Part shown: positions 1 through 12,365 of the stretch, one piece after another
How the letters are laid out: each line of letters opens with the position of its first letter
Position numbering within the stretch: position 1 is the first letter of the stretch
NCBI GenBank assembly: GCA_022393335.1
Contig: JAJEKB010021225.1
Span: 237,980-301,979 of the forward strand
Direction of reading: 5' to 3'
DNA length: 64,000 bases
From: Macrotrachela quadricornifera
Taxonomy: Eukaryota > Rotifera > Eurotatoria > Philodinida > Philodinidae
Notes under the pieces: model-generated
Told to the model about the DNA's origin: nothing
The model's input: only the letters and a program-made list of their open reading frames with translations
Databases searched by the model: none
Program-made: the position numbers and the translations under genes

Positions 1-113
1 AAACTTGAAGACAAAATTCTATCCAATTTATCTTCATAATCATACAAAAAGTATTCAACAGGAAGTGTAAAATATCCATAAATAGATTTATTTACTACGG
101 TTTTATCTACAGA

Positions 114-3100
114 ATGAATACAAGTGCATTATTTCGTTGGTTTGCTCAAAAAATAATTAATTATAATGTTTTTATTCCTGATGAAGATGAATATGATGAT
201 GATGACAATGATCAACCCAAAGACCCAGCTACAATTATCAAATATCAACGATATGCCACTCGATTATATATTCCTCTTATTATCAGTGAGTAAAATAAAA
301 ATTTCTATTTCTAAAAACAAAATATTATATCAAATGTTTTCTTTTTGCGAATGATAAACATTCTATAAGCAGAAACAAAAAAGAATATATGAAACTCTCT
401 TTTAATTTTATTTATTTTTATTCAGCTGAAATACAATCTGATTATATATTTGACATCTGTAAACATGCCCATTTATCAGAGACTTAGTAGAAATCAACTA
501 GGAAAATGGCAGAAGTCCAAGTCCATTGAAAATTCCATTAATTTTATCTACTAAAACTTTTAATAAGCTCTATTCAGACATGTAAAAATCAATAAACAAG
601 TCTGAGAACGTATTTTTATTGGAAGTGGTAAAAAATTAATCATAAACTGTAACATCATCTGAGTGTTAATGGTGTTTGTGACGTTTCCTACTCTCAAATT
701 CCGTTTAGTTGGAACATTTGCAAAGTAATCGAAAACGAAAGAAGAAAAAATTAAGTGTAGTTAATCTGTATTTACTTAATTATGTGTTCTATTAGTTGTG
801 ACAGAAATTAAAACTAGACGCTTGACAGACTTTAGAAATTATGATATTTCTCGATAAATTTCTCTACAGTTATATTGTTTGAAGAAAATAAAAAAGCATG
901 AAAAAGGTTAGAATTGCAAATAAACATGATAATTGTAAAGAGAAAGATGATTTTATGTAAAATTATTGCATTCATTAATCTTTTAAGAACGGTGGTAAAA
1001 GGGTTGTTATACCACTTAGTGTTGTGTCGTGGAAAATGTCCCGTTAATAATTATGTATCAAAACTTTGTATACAGGACTATTGTAAAGTGCTTGAATTGT
1101 TATGACACAGATTTTTTCTTGATCTCATACATATCTTTGTTGAACATTCACTTTTCATTCTATGACTGTGCAATGAAATCATAGTTTTCCTTCTCTTTCT
1201 CTAATGTGTTATATAAAAAGAATATTTAATAACATTTTTCACTCTCTATAGCTCTTTTCGTGTATATTTATATATACCTAGATACTCTTGAAAAGAAATC
1301 AGATCACTTTTATATTTCATTTATATTTATCATCGAAACTTGATCGATAGTCCTTTGAAAGCGATGATAATTCACTTACTCGTAATAACAGCAACGAGAG
1401 TGACTTTAGTATTTAGTCTGATGGATTGATTGATGATCTGGACGAGCTTCAGATTTTCTATGTCCACTTGCAAGGTGACACTTTGCATAAAAGACGAAAA
1501 AATTGTTTTTATAAATACCATCAAAGTTTTGTGCGAACATTTTTAGTGAGGCTCAATAAACTGGTAAAAACGATCAGTTTCTTATTGGAAAAGAGTTCCG
1601 TTCCCAAAGAGTTAATCTCTCCAAAAATGTTTCGTGTTACATATGAATGATGATTGAACACATTAAGCATGTTGTTTAGAAGTAAAGCATTAAAAACAGT
1701 ATATATGCCAATGTAAAACCTATTTAACGGATTCAATCTCATATATCTATTTCGCATTTCTTACATTTCATTGATATACAGGTTGATTCCGTTATTTTTA
1801 ATAGTTTTGTATAGTAAGCTGTATTTATGTAAGACATTGAGAGTTCTTTTTTTATTTTAATTCAGTTGGATAGAGCATCGACTATTCCACCGAACTACAT
1901 AGTTTATATTTTATTTCCTTTGGTTCTAGTCCGAAAGAAATTGATAAATCTCCAAAGTAACAAAAAAAAATTTTTGCACTTTTCTGATTTCAGATACGCA
2001 TGGAGAATAAATGGCTGCATTTTTCATTTTATTTTTGTATCATCTCATACATTTTAGTAAAGAACAAAATATACCAGAAGATGCAGGGTGAAAAGCTCTA
2101 CAATTTACAAAGGACAACGTGCTTTATAGTTTTTGTTTTTGTTGTCAAACTGAACAAAAAGATTTGAACCACCCCATTTTACTCGTGCAAAAATAGTTTC
2201 CATGACATTTTTTTATTTTTTTTTAAATTACATTAAGCTTCACCGCGTAAGTTATAGAGCCTTTTTCGCTGTATCTTTTAGTACAGTGTACTTTTTTTTA
2301 CGAAGATATATTATATGTTAAAAACATAAAATTAGAAAACGAATCAGTTATTTGTGCAGAAAAAAAGATTTTTTGCAACAGCGAAAATTGGTCGCACTGA
2401 ATTTTCCTCTTTTTGAAAATAAAAAGTGTACGATTAAAATCAGCTTTATCTAGTAGACTGTAGAGCTTTTCACACTGCATCTTCTGGTATATTTTGTTCT
2501 TTACTAAAATGTATGAGATGATACAAAAATAAAATGAAAAATGCGGCCATTTATTCTCCATGCGTATCTGAAATCAGAAAAGTGCAAAAATTTTTTTTTT
2601 GTTACTTTGGAGATTTATCAATTTTTTTGGACTAGAACCAAAGGAAATAAAATATAAACTATGTAGTTCGGTGGAATAGTCGATGCTCTATCCAACTGTA
2701 TTAAAATAAAAAAAAAACTTTCAATGTCTTACATAAATACAGCTAACTATACAAAACTATTAAAAATAACAGAATCAACCTGTATATATAATTCCTGACG
2801 AATTTTTGCTAAAAATAACATTTCTTCAATGTCAATAATGTACACGTTTTTTTAAAATTATCCTTAAAATATTTTCTTTTTCTCCTATAAAATGATGATT
2901 CTTTTGACTAACCTTCGATTATCGGTACATCACGAATGATTTGATTTTACATGAGGCACTACAAAAGTTTTTCCATCCGACTCTTCTAAACACTTCATTT
3001 TGCATTCAAGTATTCCGTTACAATGCTTAGACATATTTAGGAATATGTGCAAAATTTCCGACTTCTAAGTCTTGTACTTCGCTATAAACTGTCATCTCTT

Positions 3101-6100
3101 TTATAGTAGATGCATGCAGCCTGCTAAGGAAGTACTCATCATAAATAAGAGAACTTTGCTTTTCATTTTTTTGATCTCTAAATATATTTTATTAAAATAT
3201 CGAAATATATCAGAGGATGCAACGTGAAAAGCTCTATAGTTTACATAGGATGACTAATACTACAGTTGCTTTTTGTGTGTTAAAAAATTAATAAACTTGT
3301 GAACAATCAAACTTCGAAGCTCCAAAAACAATATTTTTTGATACAAGATGAATTCGTTTTTTTCTTATTTCGTCTTTGATTTGCCTGATATATTCTATTA
3401 AGCAAAAAACAAAACATACCATAAGATGCAGTGTGAAAAGCTCTACGAATTACAAAAGAAAGCTTATTCAACAGTCCCATTTATTTAATGTAAAAACTGA
3501 CAAAATTCTGAACAATCAAAATTCGATGCTGAAAAAGTATTCCTTTTTCGTATGCGACGAACGTAATTGTTTCTTACTTATCATCTAATACATTTTATTT
3601 TAAAAAAAGCAAAATACACCACAGGATGCAGCATGAAAAATTCTACAATTTACAAAAAGCACATTATAATATATATGAAACTTTTGATAACAAGAAATGA
3701 TAAAACTGTGGGAAAGAAATTTTCTGGGATGCAAAAATTCTACATAAAAAAGACGTCCTTTTTTCGTATTTCATCCTTTTATCACCCAATACGTTTTTAT
3801 AAAAACAAATCAAATATGTGACAAAATGCAGCATGAAAAACTCTATAATTAACAAACAACAGTTTTATTCTAATTGTGTCCTTTTTATTTTGAAAATAAA
3901 ATCAAAATTCTTTGAATTATCTATCGCAGCGTCGAGAGTTAATCACCCAGAATACTATTTATTTTGAAAGTAAAAATGCGCAATTCACATCAGCTTTGTA
4001 TTCTAGATTGTAGAGCTTTTCATGCTACATCTTCTGCTATGTTTTGTTTGCATTTTTATAAATTGTTTTTAAGGATAGAAATATGAAATTCAAAATTCTG
4101 TATTTATTATAAAACATCCGTCATGCAGTGTACAGAAAATGGCATATTACTCACTTAAAAGAAATGGGAGATTACAGCAAAGTACAAGGCTTAGAAGTCT
4201 GAAATTTTGCACATATTCCTAAATACGTCTAAGCATTATAACAGAATACTTGAATGCAAACTAAAACTTTCAGAAGAGCCGGATGAAAAAACTTTTGTAG
4301 TGCCCTATGTAGTACGAAAATATGTTATATAATAATATATATTATTTATATACTGAGTATAATCAATTTTATAAGAGAAATATCTCGAAAAAAAGTAATG
4401 AAAAAAGGAAAATCTTGAGAAAGATTGCAATCTACAGGATAAAATGGCACTTATGTGTTATTACCGCTTCTCTTTACGCAATTTTTTCTATTTATTTTTA
4501 ATCTTTGTTTTCAGACGAAACAAAATCATAATAAAATAGTTCTCGTCCATGCCCTTACCCTTGTCTTTACCCTCAACTCTTACAATTAAAAACTTTTTGA
4601 GTGTGAGAGATGAGGACAAACAAAAAGTGAAAGAACTACTCAAAAGTTAATAAATAAAGTTTCTTTTGGAGAAAGTAAATATTATTAGACATTAAATTGT
4701 AGTGTAAAGAAATTATTATGGTGTATGATTTTTTTTTCGATTTATTCAACATTAAAAACTACCAAAATCAATCTGTCTCGTCCAAGCAATGGTACAAATT
4801 TTTTAATTTATCTATTGTAACAAGTTTAGATGATAAAAAACAATAATTAGTCTAGATAAAAGAATTAATGATAACTGTAAGATTTTTTGTTTGTTTCAGT
4901 AATCTTCTACATTCTTTTCTTCACCGCCTTGATCGCTCCACAAAATCGAATAGTCACCGTTTCAAATATTACTCCATCTATTTATAATGAACTTCTTCTT
5001 GAATATGATGAAACACTTTCTTGTCCATGTAAAACAACTACTGTGTCTTACAGTGCATTTATCTCCAATACAATTTCATTTCATCCTGTATGTTCGAGTG
5101 TTTTTATCAGTAAAGAATGGATTGATGCATTTTATTGGTTAAATGCAAGTGCATACTTAGTGATGGATTTTCGAACAACAGCCTATTCTCAAGTAAGTCC
5201 AACTTTGTTATATGATTATATTCAAAACGTGCAAAATTTGTAATTTCATTCAATGAAACATCGTATGTAATAAACATCCTAGAAGAAAGGCAAGTTGAAA
5301 TTAATTGAAAAATTTTAATCTGCTCTAGGGTTTTGAAATCACATGTCCAATCTGTGAAACTCTGATGAAACAGATAAAAACTAACTAGCAAAACAATAGT
5401 AAAAAATTTTGAAAAACAATTTTTAGGAAAAATAGTCACAATTATGAAATTGTGTAGGAGTACATAGACGGTGACCGAAACCAAACCTTCTTGAGGCTTC
5501 GGGTTCGCTTTTAGACAATACTCAGTCATTTATTATAAGAATGTTGAAGTAAATCAAAATAAGAGATCTCAGAGTTAACTATGGTAAGTCTTTGTGTAAT
5601 GACATAGATGATCTAAAATAGTGAAATTCTAGAAAAAAAAAGTTGACGATGTTTCGAAATATTCGAGAGCGAATCTTATGATGTTTTCAAAATCGTTTAT
5701 ATATCATCAGGAAATGTTTGCAGAATTACTTAGATACTCATTCTTATCTAACTTCGTTGATTACATCCTCAATCTACATCCCAACAGTTCGATTCGAACT
5801 TCGAACTATAGTTTGGTTTCGGTACATATCTAGGAGTATATATAAGAAATACTCAACATAATCAACCGTTTTTGAAAAGAATCTCAAAACAAATAATTAA
5901 AAATAACTTTTAAAGTTTTTTTTTGTATTTATTCTATCAGAAATAAAGTGTTACGTTGCAATTTTTACAACCAAAATCAGAGTAAATAATGAAGATTTTT
6001 CAAAACTTTCAACCGGTGAAACTTTAGTCTCTTTCGGTCCGATTAACTTTCTAGAGCAGTACCGTTTTGTTGGACCGATTCCAACCCTGCAGAACAGTCA

Positions 6101-9100
6101 TAAGCACTCTAGCAAGATTTGTCTATATTGATTATTGTCTCACTTACTAAAGCCTTATAAACATATAGCATTTCTGATCTTTCTCAGATTGAAGTCATTT
6201 TTCATATATATATATTTGTTTAACACAGTTCAACATAATGTTTAAGTATAAAATCAAGTGATGCATTTGAATAATTATAAAAATGAATAGTCATTATTTG
6301 ATTTTATTGATTTGGTTGACAATCAAGATATCGATTTTGAATGTAATAAATAATGAGTAGGATCGTTAGATCAATTATTACTTTTTAACTCAAAGATTTA
6401 ATTCATACGCACTTTGTTCCTAACATTAGAGCACATAAACTCCAATATGCGAAATATAATTTAAGGTTGAACAAATTATTGATTATCATCATCAAAAAAG
6501 TTTTTGATTATGTTTGAGGAAGATTTTAGTGTTTTTATTAACTCAGAGTACTCTTTAGGATTTTTGTAAATGAATATCTTCTCAAAGAAGAAATATTTTA
6601 TTTTAACAAGTGCAGTAAAAAAAAATGACTCTCAACATTTTGCGAATATTTCTATCAAATTGTGATGTAAACCCTTGAGTACTTTTTTTTCAAATGATAG
6701 TCCATGCAATTCTTTACAAAAACTTATGAAAAGAGTTCTTCCAGTCAATAACTATGAAAGTATATCCGATCAACACTAAAATTCTCTGATATGGCTCACT
6801 TTCTTATGAAAATTGTTATAAATTAATTATTTCATTTCTTCCAATCAAACAAATATGAAATCCTATTCTAATGCAAGTCTCTTGTATTTTCAAGTGTATT
6901 GTATCTTACAGAGCTTAAAAGAAATCATTTAAATACGATTGGAAGATTTCAGTTGTCAATCTGCTACAAAAAACGAGTTGAAATCATCAGTCATTCTGAG
7001 TATACACCTAAAACATTGCAGAAAATACTACAGTATTCTACTTATAAGTAACGTTCATCGGAAGCCGATTCACTTAATCCTAGACTAACAGAATAGGATC
7101 TAGAAACGTAAGTTCATCTGTGCCTACCGATTTCCATCTGCCTGTCTCTATAACATTTGGGCAACTAACTATCTCATAACTTTGCTTCAATAACTGGTTA
7201 AGAGGATAGAGAAATCTGACTGATGCGATTTAGACTAATTAAAAGGTGAAAATGATCACATATTGACTCGTTTAGCGTGATTGAATTATTGTTTAATGCT
7301 ATATAAGCGCGTAAATGATACATCAATAAGTTAAAATTTAATAAATGATTGAGTATTAACAATCATGATAAAACAAAAATCATAGTCTTTTGAATTATCC
7401 GATAAAACGTGTTTTTTCACGTCGCACTGTACTAAAACATGTTAATCATTAAATTTTGACAATATCGTAAAAAATTATATTTTTAAAAAAAAAGTGTAAG
7501 TTTTCTTTATTATGGTTATATATACTCAGCCACGTATCAAATTTTAATCTATTTGATACATTAGTTGCTCATCCATTTAGTATTGAACAACTTCAATAAC
7601 ATTGAATAATTTAACAACGTTCTTCATTTTTAATTCACATTATCGCTTTATTTGAGTTGAAAGTAACTCAACAATATTTTAAAATACTCTCTGTTACAGT
7701 CAATGACTTAATACTCAAATGGTCATCGGTACCATAGATACCAAACGACAACTTTGACTATATTATTACATAATCACTTGTGCTGTCGTTACTATGTGAT
7801 CATTTGTACTACAGTTATTATAGCATCCTATGGCAACTATGGCATAAAATGACCATGTATGGTCGTTTGTACCATAGTTACGTGACCATTTGTGCCTTGT
7901 TATCGACAAAACTGACACGTACAGTGAGATGAATTCCAGTTTCTAGATCCTATACTTACAGTATAGGGAATATCGAAATGATAGAGAAAACGTTCTCCTT
8001 CAATTTAGTATAATACATTTAAATATGAAATAATATTCCATTTAGCATAAGAAAACCAAAATTGTGATAAATCTTAATAGAAGATTCTCAGAATATGAAT
8101 AGAGAGAAACAAAGAAAAGATTTTGTTCAATGAATCTGACAGTATATTACAGAGAAGTAATCACTAAACCGAGAGAGCTTTTCATAAGTTATACAAAATG
8201 ACGTGCTCAGTTTGTTTATAGTGACCTGAAAGAGCGACGCAAAATTGTTAATATGAAAATGAGTATATTGAAAGTGGACTATTTCGGAACATCGTAGTGT
8301 TGATCGGATAGGATTCCATAATTACTCACTGGAAGAGCTTGAGAGTAAGGTTTTGTAAAGAATTGTACAGGCTATATTTTGAAAAAAGTTTTCAAACATA
8401 TGTATCATAATTTTATAGAGATATTCTCGCAAAATACTGTGAGGATCAATGATCCTGTCGTACTCATTATTTTATTCTGTAGACGAAACCAGCAGCAGAT
8501 TCAAGTAATTCCATTGCTAATTCTTCTGACAATATGCTCAAAACGTAATTTTTGAATTGATAGATGAGACTAGTAAGTATATAGAAAATATATTTTCAGT
8601 TATTGAAAACTATAAGCATACTACTACATACAGTTCATCAAATTTTATTTAACATAAGAATAAGAGCTTTAGAATAATTTTCTGAGGGAATCGACACTGG
8701 AAGTAGTGGAATCTACTGATAAATTTATCTATGTTTTATTTTATATGTAACAGTAGTCATAAAAGAACATAATTCTAAATAATTTTAAAATAATTAAAGA
8801 ACTTGTACTCTTCTAATTGAAAGATCAATTGCAATCAACATTATTTTAAAGTCTTCTGAAGGAGAATAACATAGGTAATCTCAAATTGAAGAGAAAAGCT
8901 AAAACAACTATCACGCAATAACGTTTTCATTGGGAATCGATCTATTTGTTGTAATTCATATTGTCTCATGAACATATTGCTATGGAGAGGATCATCTTCT
9001 CGCACAATTCATTAGTATACAGTTGAAGCACAGACAATTGGAAAAAACAAAAGAATTGTTTTTCTTTTTTATTTGAATTGCTGATGACTCTATGAAAGAA

Positions 9101-12100
9101 AAAAAAAATACTGTTCGACACTCTTCATTAATCAATTCGCAAGATTTTTAAGATGAAATAATTGAAAACATATTCTAACTCAATACGTTGGAAAAAATGA
9201 TGTTTTAAATTATGCTTAATTTAGAATTTCAACCTGTTGAATTAACTGAACATCATGTTAAATATGTAAAAAGAGACACTAATTCTATAGTGTTGATTTT
9301 TTCGAGATGATTATTTGGAAAACAAAAAACTCAAATAGACATGATCTTGTTTTACTTCATCATCTCTTATTTAAATTCATTGCAAGAGATTGTTCCAAGA
9401 CTGTTGTCACTATCAAATACGACTTATGAAACACATTAAGTATCAGGCGCTAGGACTGAATGTCGCGGACATACCGTTACGAACAAAATGTTACGTGGAC
9501 GGAATGTTGCATGGAAAAATGGTTACAAAATAACGTCGCATGGACAAATAGTTGCGAGGACAAAATGATGCATGGATCTTTCGTTGAAAATTTAGAGCTC
9601 TTCATGACTAACAATGTAAAATACACTTTAAAAAAATAGGTATTTTACAAAACCTGTACCCATGAGAAGAACCTTTAAAGTTTCGTCTCGATTTACTGAA
9701 CCTAAAAAAAATCAGAGAGCAGTTTTCTGAACTTTTTTAGGTTTCGTAAATCGATATGAAATCTTAAATGTTCTTCCCCAGGATACAGGTTTTGTAAAAT
9801 AAGTATTTTTTTTAGAGTGTACATATGTAGATATAATCTCTTCTTTACATTAATAGCATAGCGTCATATGTATCTTTACGCGAATTTCATCTCTAGCCAT
9901 ACTTCCCTAGCATTATTCGATCACGAGAGATTATTAATGACGCGTTCATATGTATTCCACAATTCACTATTAAATTTTAGTTTTTTTCTTTCAGCTCCTA
10001 CAAAATACATTTTACTATTGTTCTCCGTTCTAATATATAAATAAAACCTCAATGAATCACAATGAGTTCCCCTTTTTGAGACTTGAGTGTTCTAATACTT
10101 GACATTCCTTATACTTTAGCAGAATGAAAGCAACTGAAACGATTGCTCCTCTACATATTTATATCAACGAGTCAATTAGACAGATTAACACATTCAGCAC
10201 GATGTGAGCCACCGGTGGCTCACAGTATATTTCATATTTTAATCTCTAAATACATTCTATTAAAAAAAAACAGCATATACCAGAAGATGCAGCGTGAAAA
10301 ACTCTACAATCTTCGTAGTAAAGCTTATTTTAATTGTGTAATTTTTGTTTTCAAAAAAGGGTAAAACTCTATGTCACTAGTTTTTGAGGTTGCGAAACGA
10401 TCGTTTTTTTCTATACAAATGTAAAATTTCATTTTTCTTATTTCATCTTTTTATCACCTAATATAATTCCGTAAGAAGAAACAAAATATACTACAAGACG
10501 GCGCGTGAAACCCTCTATAATCTACATCGTAAAGCTTATTTCGATTGTGCATCTTTTGTTTTCAAAAAAAGAAAAATTCTATGCGATCGATTTTTACAAT
10601 CTCAATAATTGGTCGCACACAGTTTTGGTTTTTTTAACAACAAAAGGTGCACAATCGAAATAGACTTTACGATGTAGATTATAGAGCGTTTCACGCTGCA
10701 TCTTGTGGTATATTTTGTTTTCTAATAAAACGAATTTAGAGATGTTACTTTCTATGAAAATCGAATCGTGCTGAAAGGGTTAATCAGTTTAGATTCCAAT
10801 TAAGTAAGCGGATTATCCTTAATTAAAAAAACGAGCTTTTTCTTGGCGGTAGATTGTTCTATTTTATAGATATTAATTAATAGCCTGGTTAGCTTTGACT
10901 CTTTTAGGTTAATTTTTATGCTAGAGTAAGCTATATTCTCTTACGTTCATTTATAGTATATTTCACGAGAACATTGTCTGAAAATAACACTATCTTATAA
11001 TTACAACGTTATCTTCTACAACGTTCTGTCTTTGCAGCTATTTGTCCATGCAACATTTTGTCCATGTGACGTTTTTCTTGCAACCATTTGTCCGCGACAT
11101 TTTGTCCGCAACGTTTTGTCCACGGCATTTTGTCTTGTGTCATTCAGTTCGGTCACCTAAGCATCATTGTACACTTTATATTACGTTAAGAACAGTAATC
11201 ATTAAGTGATTTGAAGTGAACATGTTTGTCAGAAGGTAGTCTGTGAGATCATTCAAAATGTGATTGTCATGAATCATCGAATATATTATACAATTTAGTA
11301 TTCATACTATATGGGAGATTTGTCAGAAATTAAAGAAAAAACTAGCCATTATATGCAGTTGTTCATTTAATGAGTGATTTAGTTGATTAATTGTTTTTAG
11401 TTATTTTTCTTTGTATTTAGTTTTCACTTCTTGCTGATCTTTGTTCGATTTCACAAAAAACTGTTTTTGAAGCTCAAGCCATTATTGATAACAATCAACT
11501 TGTCACCGTTCAACTTCTTCCAGAAAATGAAGTTCGAGCTGAGATAAACGGGCGTGTTGAATTCATTAAAACCAGTACACCTGTTGAAATCACTTTATTT
11601 CTTGACTTTCTTCGAATAACAACTAGATCAAACGCTCTTGTTTCAGCTCTAAATATAAACTTACTCCTTTACATGTATGAAGGTTCACTATATCGCACTG
11701 AAGCAGTTACCACACAACATTTTGATAGGGACGCTCGTTTAGGAAATACTGGAGTTTCTACCTGTGACCTGATAAGTTCAACAGCACCAGCGGGGTTCTA
11801 TTCGCTTACATATGATCAGAGTTCGTACCATGTTAGAGTGTGGCCTGAATATCCTCCAAATTTTACACCAATTGCTTCTGCTGTAGTGAACGGATTTTTC
11901 GGAGGATGTACTTCAATTGATGCTCTACTGGAGAGCACACTTGATTGTCTACACAATATCAGCTGTCTTAACGTTTTTAAGCGCTATTTTCCAGCTCTTA
12001 AGCCAGTATGTATAATACTATCTTTTAAAACTCATAAATAAAAACTTCTTTGAATTAGATAAATTGGAAGTGGAACAGTTCTCTTCCATTCCCAAAACAG

Positions 12101-12365
12101 CAAAATATGTCATTGAATGATCGTCTGACTAACCTGTTAATTGAAGAATGGTCAACAAAAATTAATTATATAAATTACTTTACTACATGTGCACCTGAGT
12201 TTTGTACCTATGTTATAAAGGATCAGTCTAATTTATCTTATACAATCACTCTCTTACTTAGTCTCTATGGTGGTCTCACAATTATACTTCGTTTTATTAC
12301 CGTTTCTTTGGTGAATGTTTCATCCAAACTCAAACGTCGTTTAATAAATACTAATAGTGATGCTG
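114..12365 (+). CDS. Module A of the triple-module membrane gene (exons 1-4)
   Basis: Exon 1 (114-285) gives an acidic cytosolic segment with an Asp/Glu run near residues 23-32, then the start of helix 1 after ATRLY. Exon 2 (4900-5192) completes the helix and carries LSCPC and VCSSVF, the module signatures. Exon 3 (11421-12005) holds the middle ectodomain and the GC...ESTLDCL motif. Exon 4 (12059-12365) holds CAPEFCTY and helix 2 with YGGL. The exon 2/3 junction (SQ then FSLLADLC) lines up with uninterrupted sequence in module B (RYFRLLASLC), which supports joining exons 6.2 kb apart. Unlike B and C, this module lacks a CxC pair and has a single Cys in STCD at that place. Introns are 4614, 6228 and 53 bp; the two large ones are full of repeats. 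Confidence 0.65.

Larger units (their letters stand above)
9445..11157. mobile_element. Composite element bounded by inverted arrays of a GGACAAAATGTTGC-like repeat
   Basis: The left array (about 9460-9580) contains units such as GGACAAAATG and GTTGCATGG. The right array (about 11030-11145) contains the same units as the reverse complement. Outer edges share GACTGAATG-like sequence. Inside are two smaller palindromic elements, at 9622-9831 and 10182-10786, so this is a nested cluster. No coding frame was recognised. Confidence 0.6.

Noticed and set aside
101..113. A possible splice acceptor directly before ATG 114 that would make exon 1 internal
   Set aside because: With the phase used at the other module junctions it would create a stop, so ATG 114 was kept as start, with stated uncertainty.
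2298..2561. Minus-strand 87-residue open frame
   Set aside because: It lies within TIR element 1 and its mirror appears on the other strand; it is a product of the inverted repeat.
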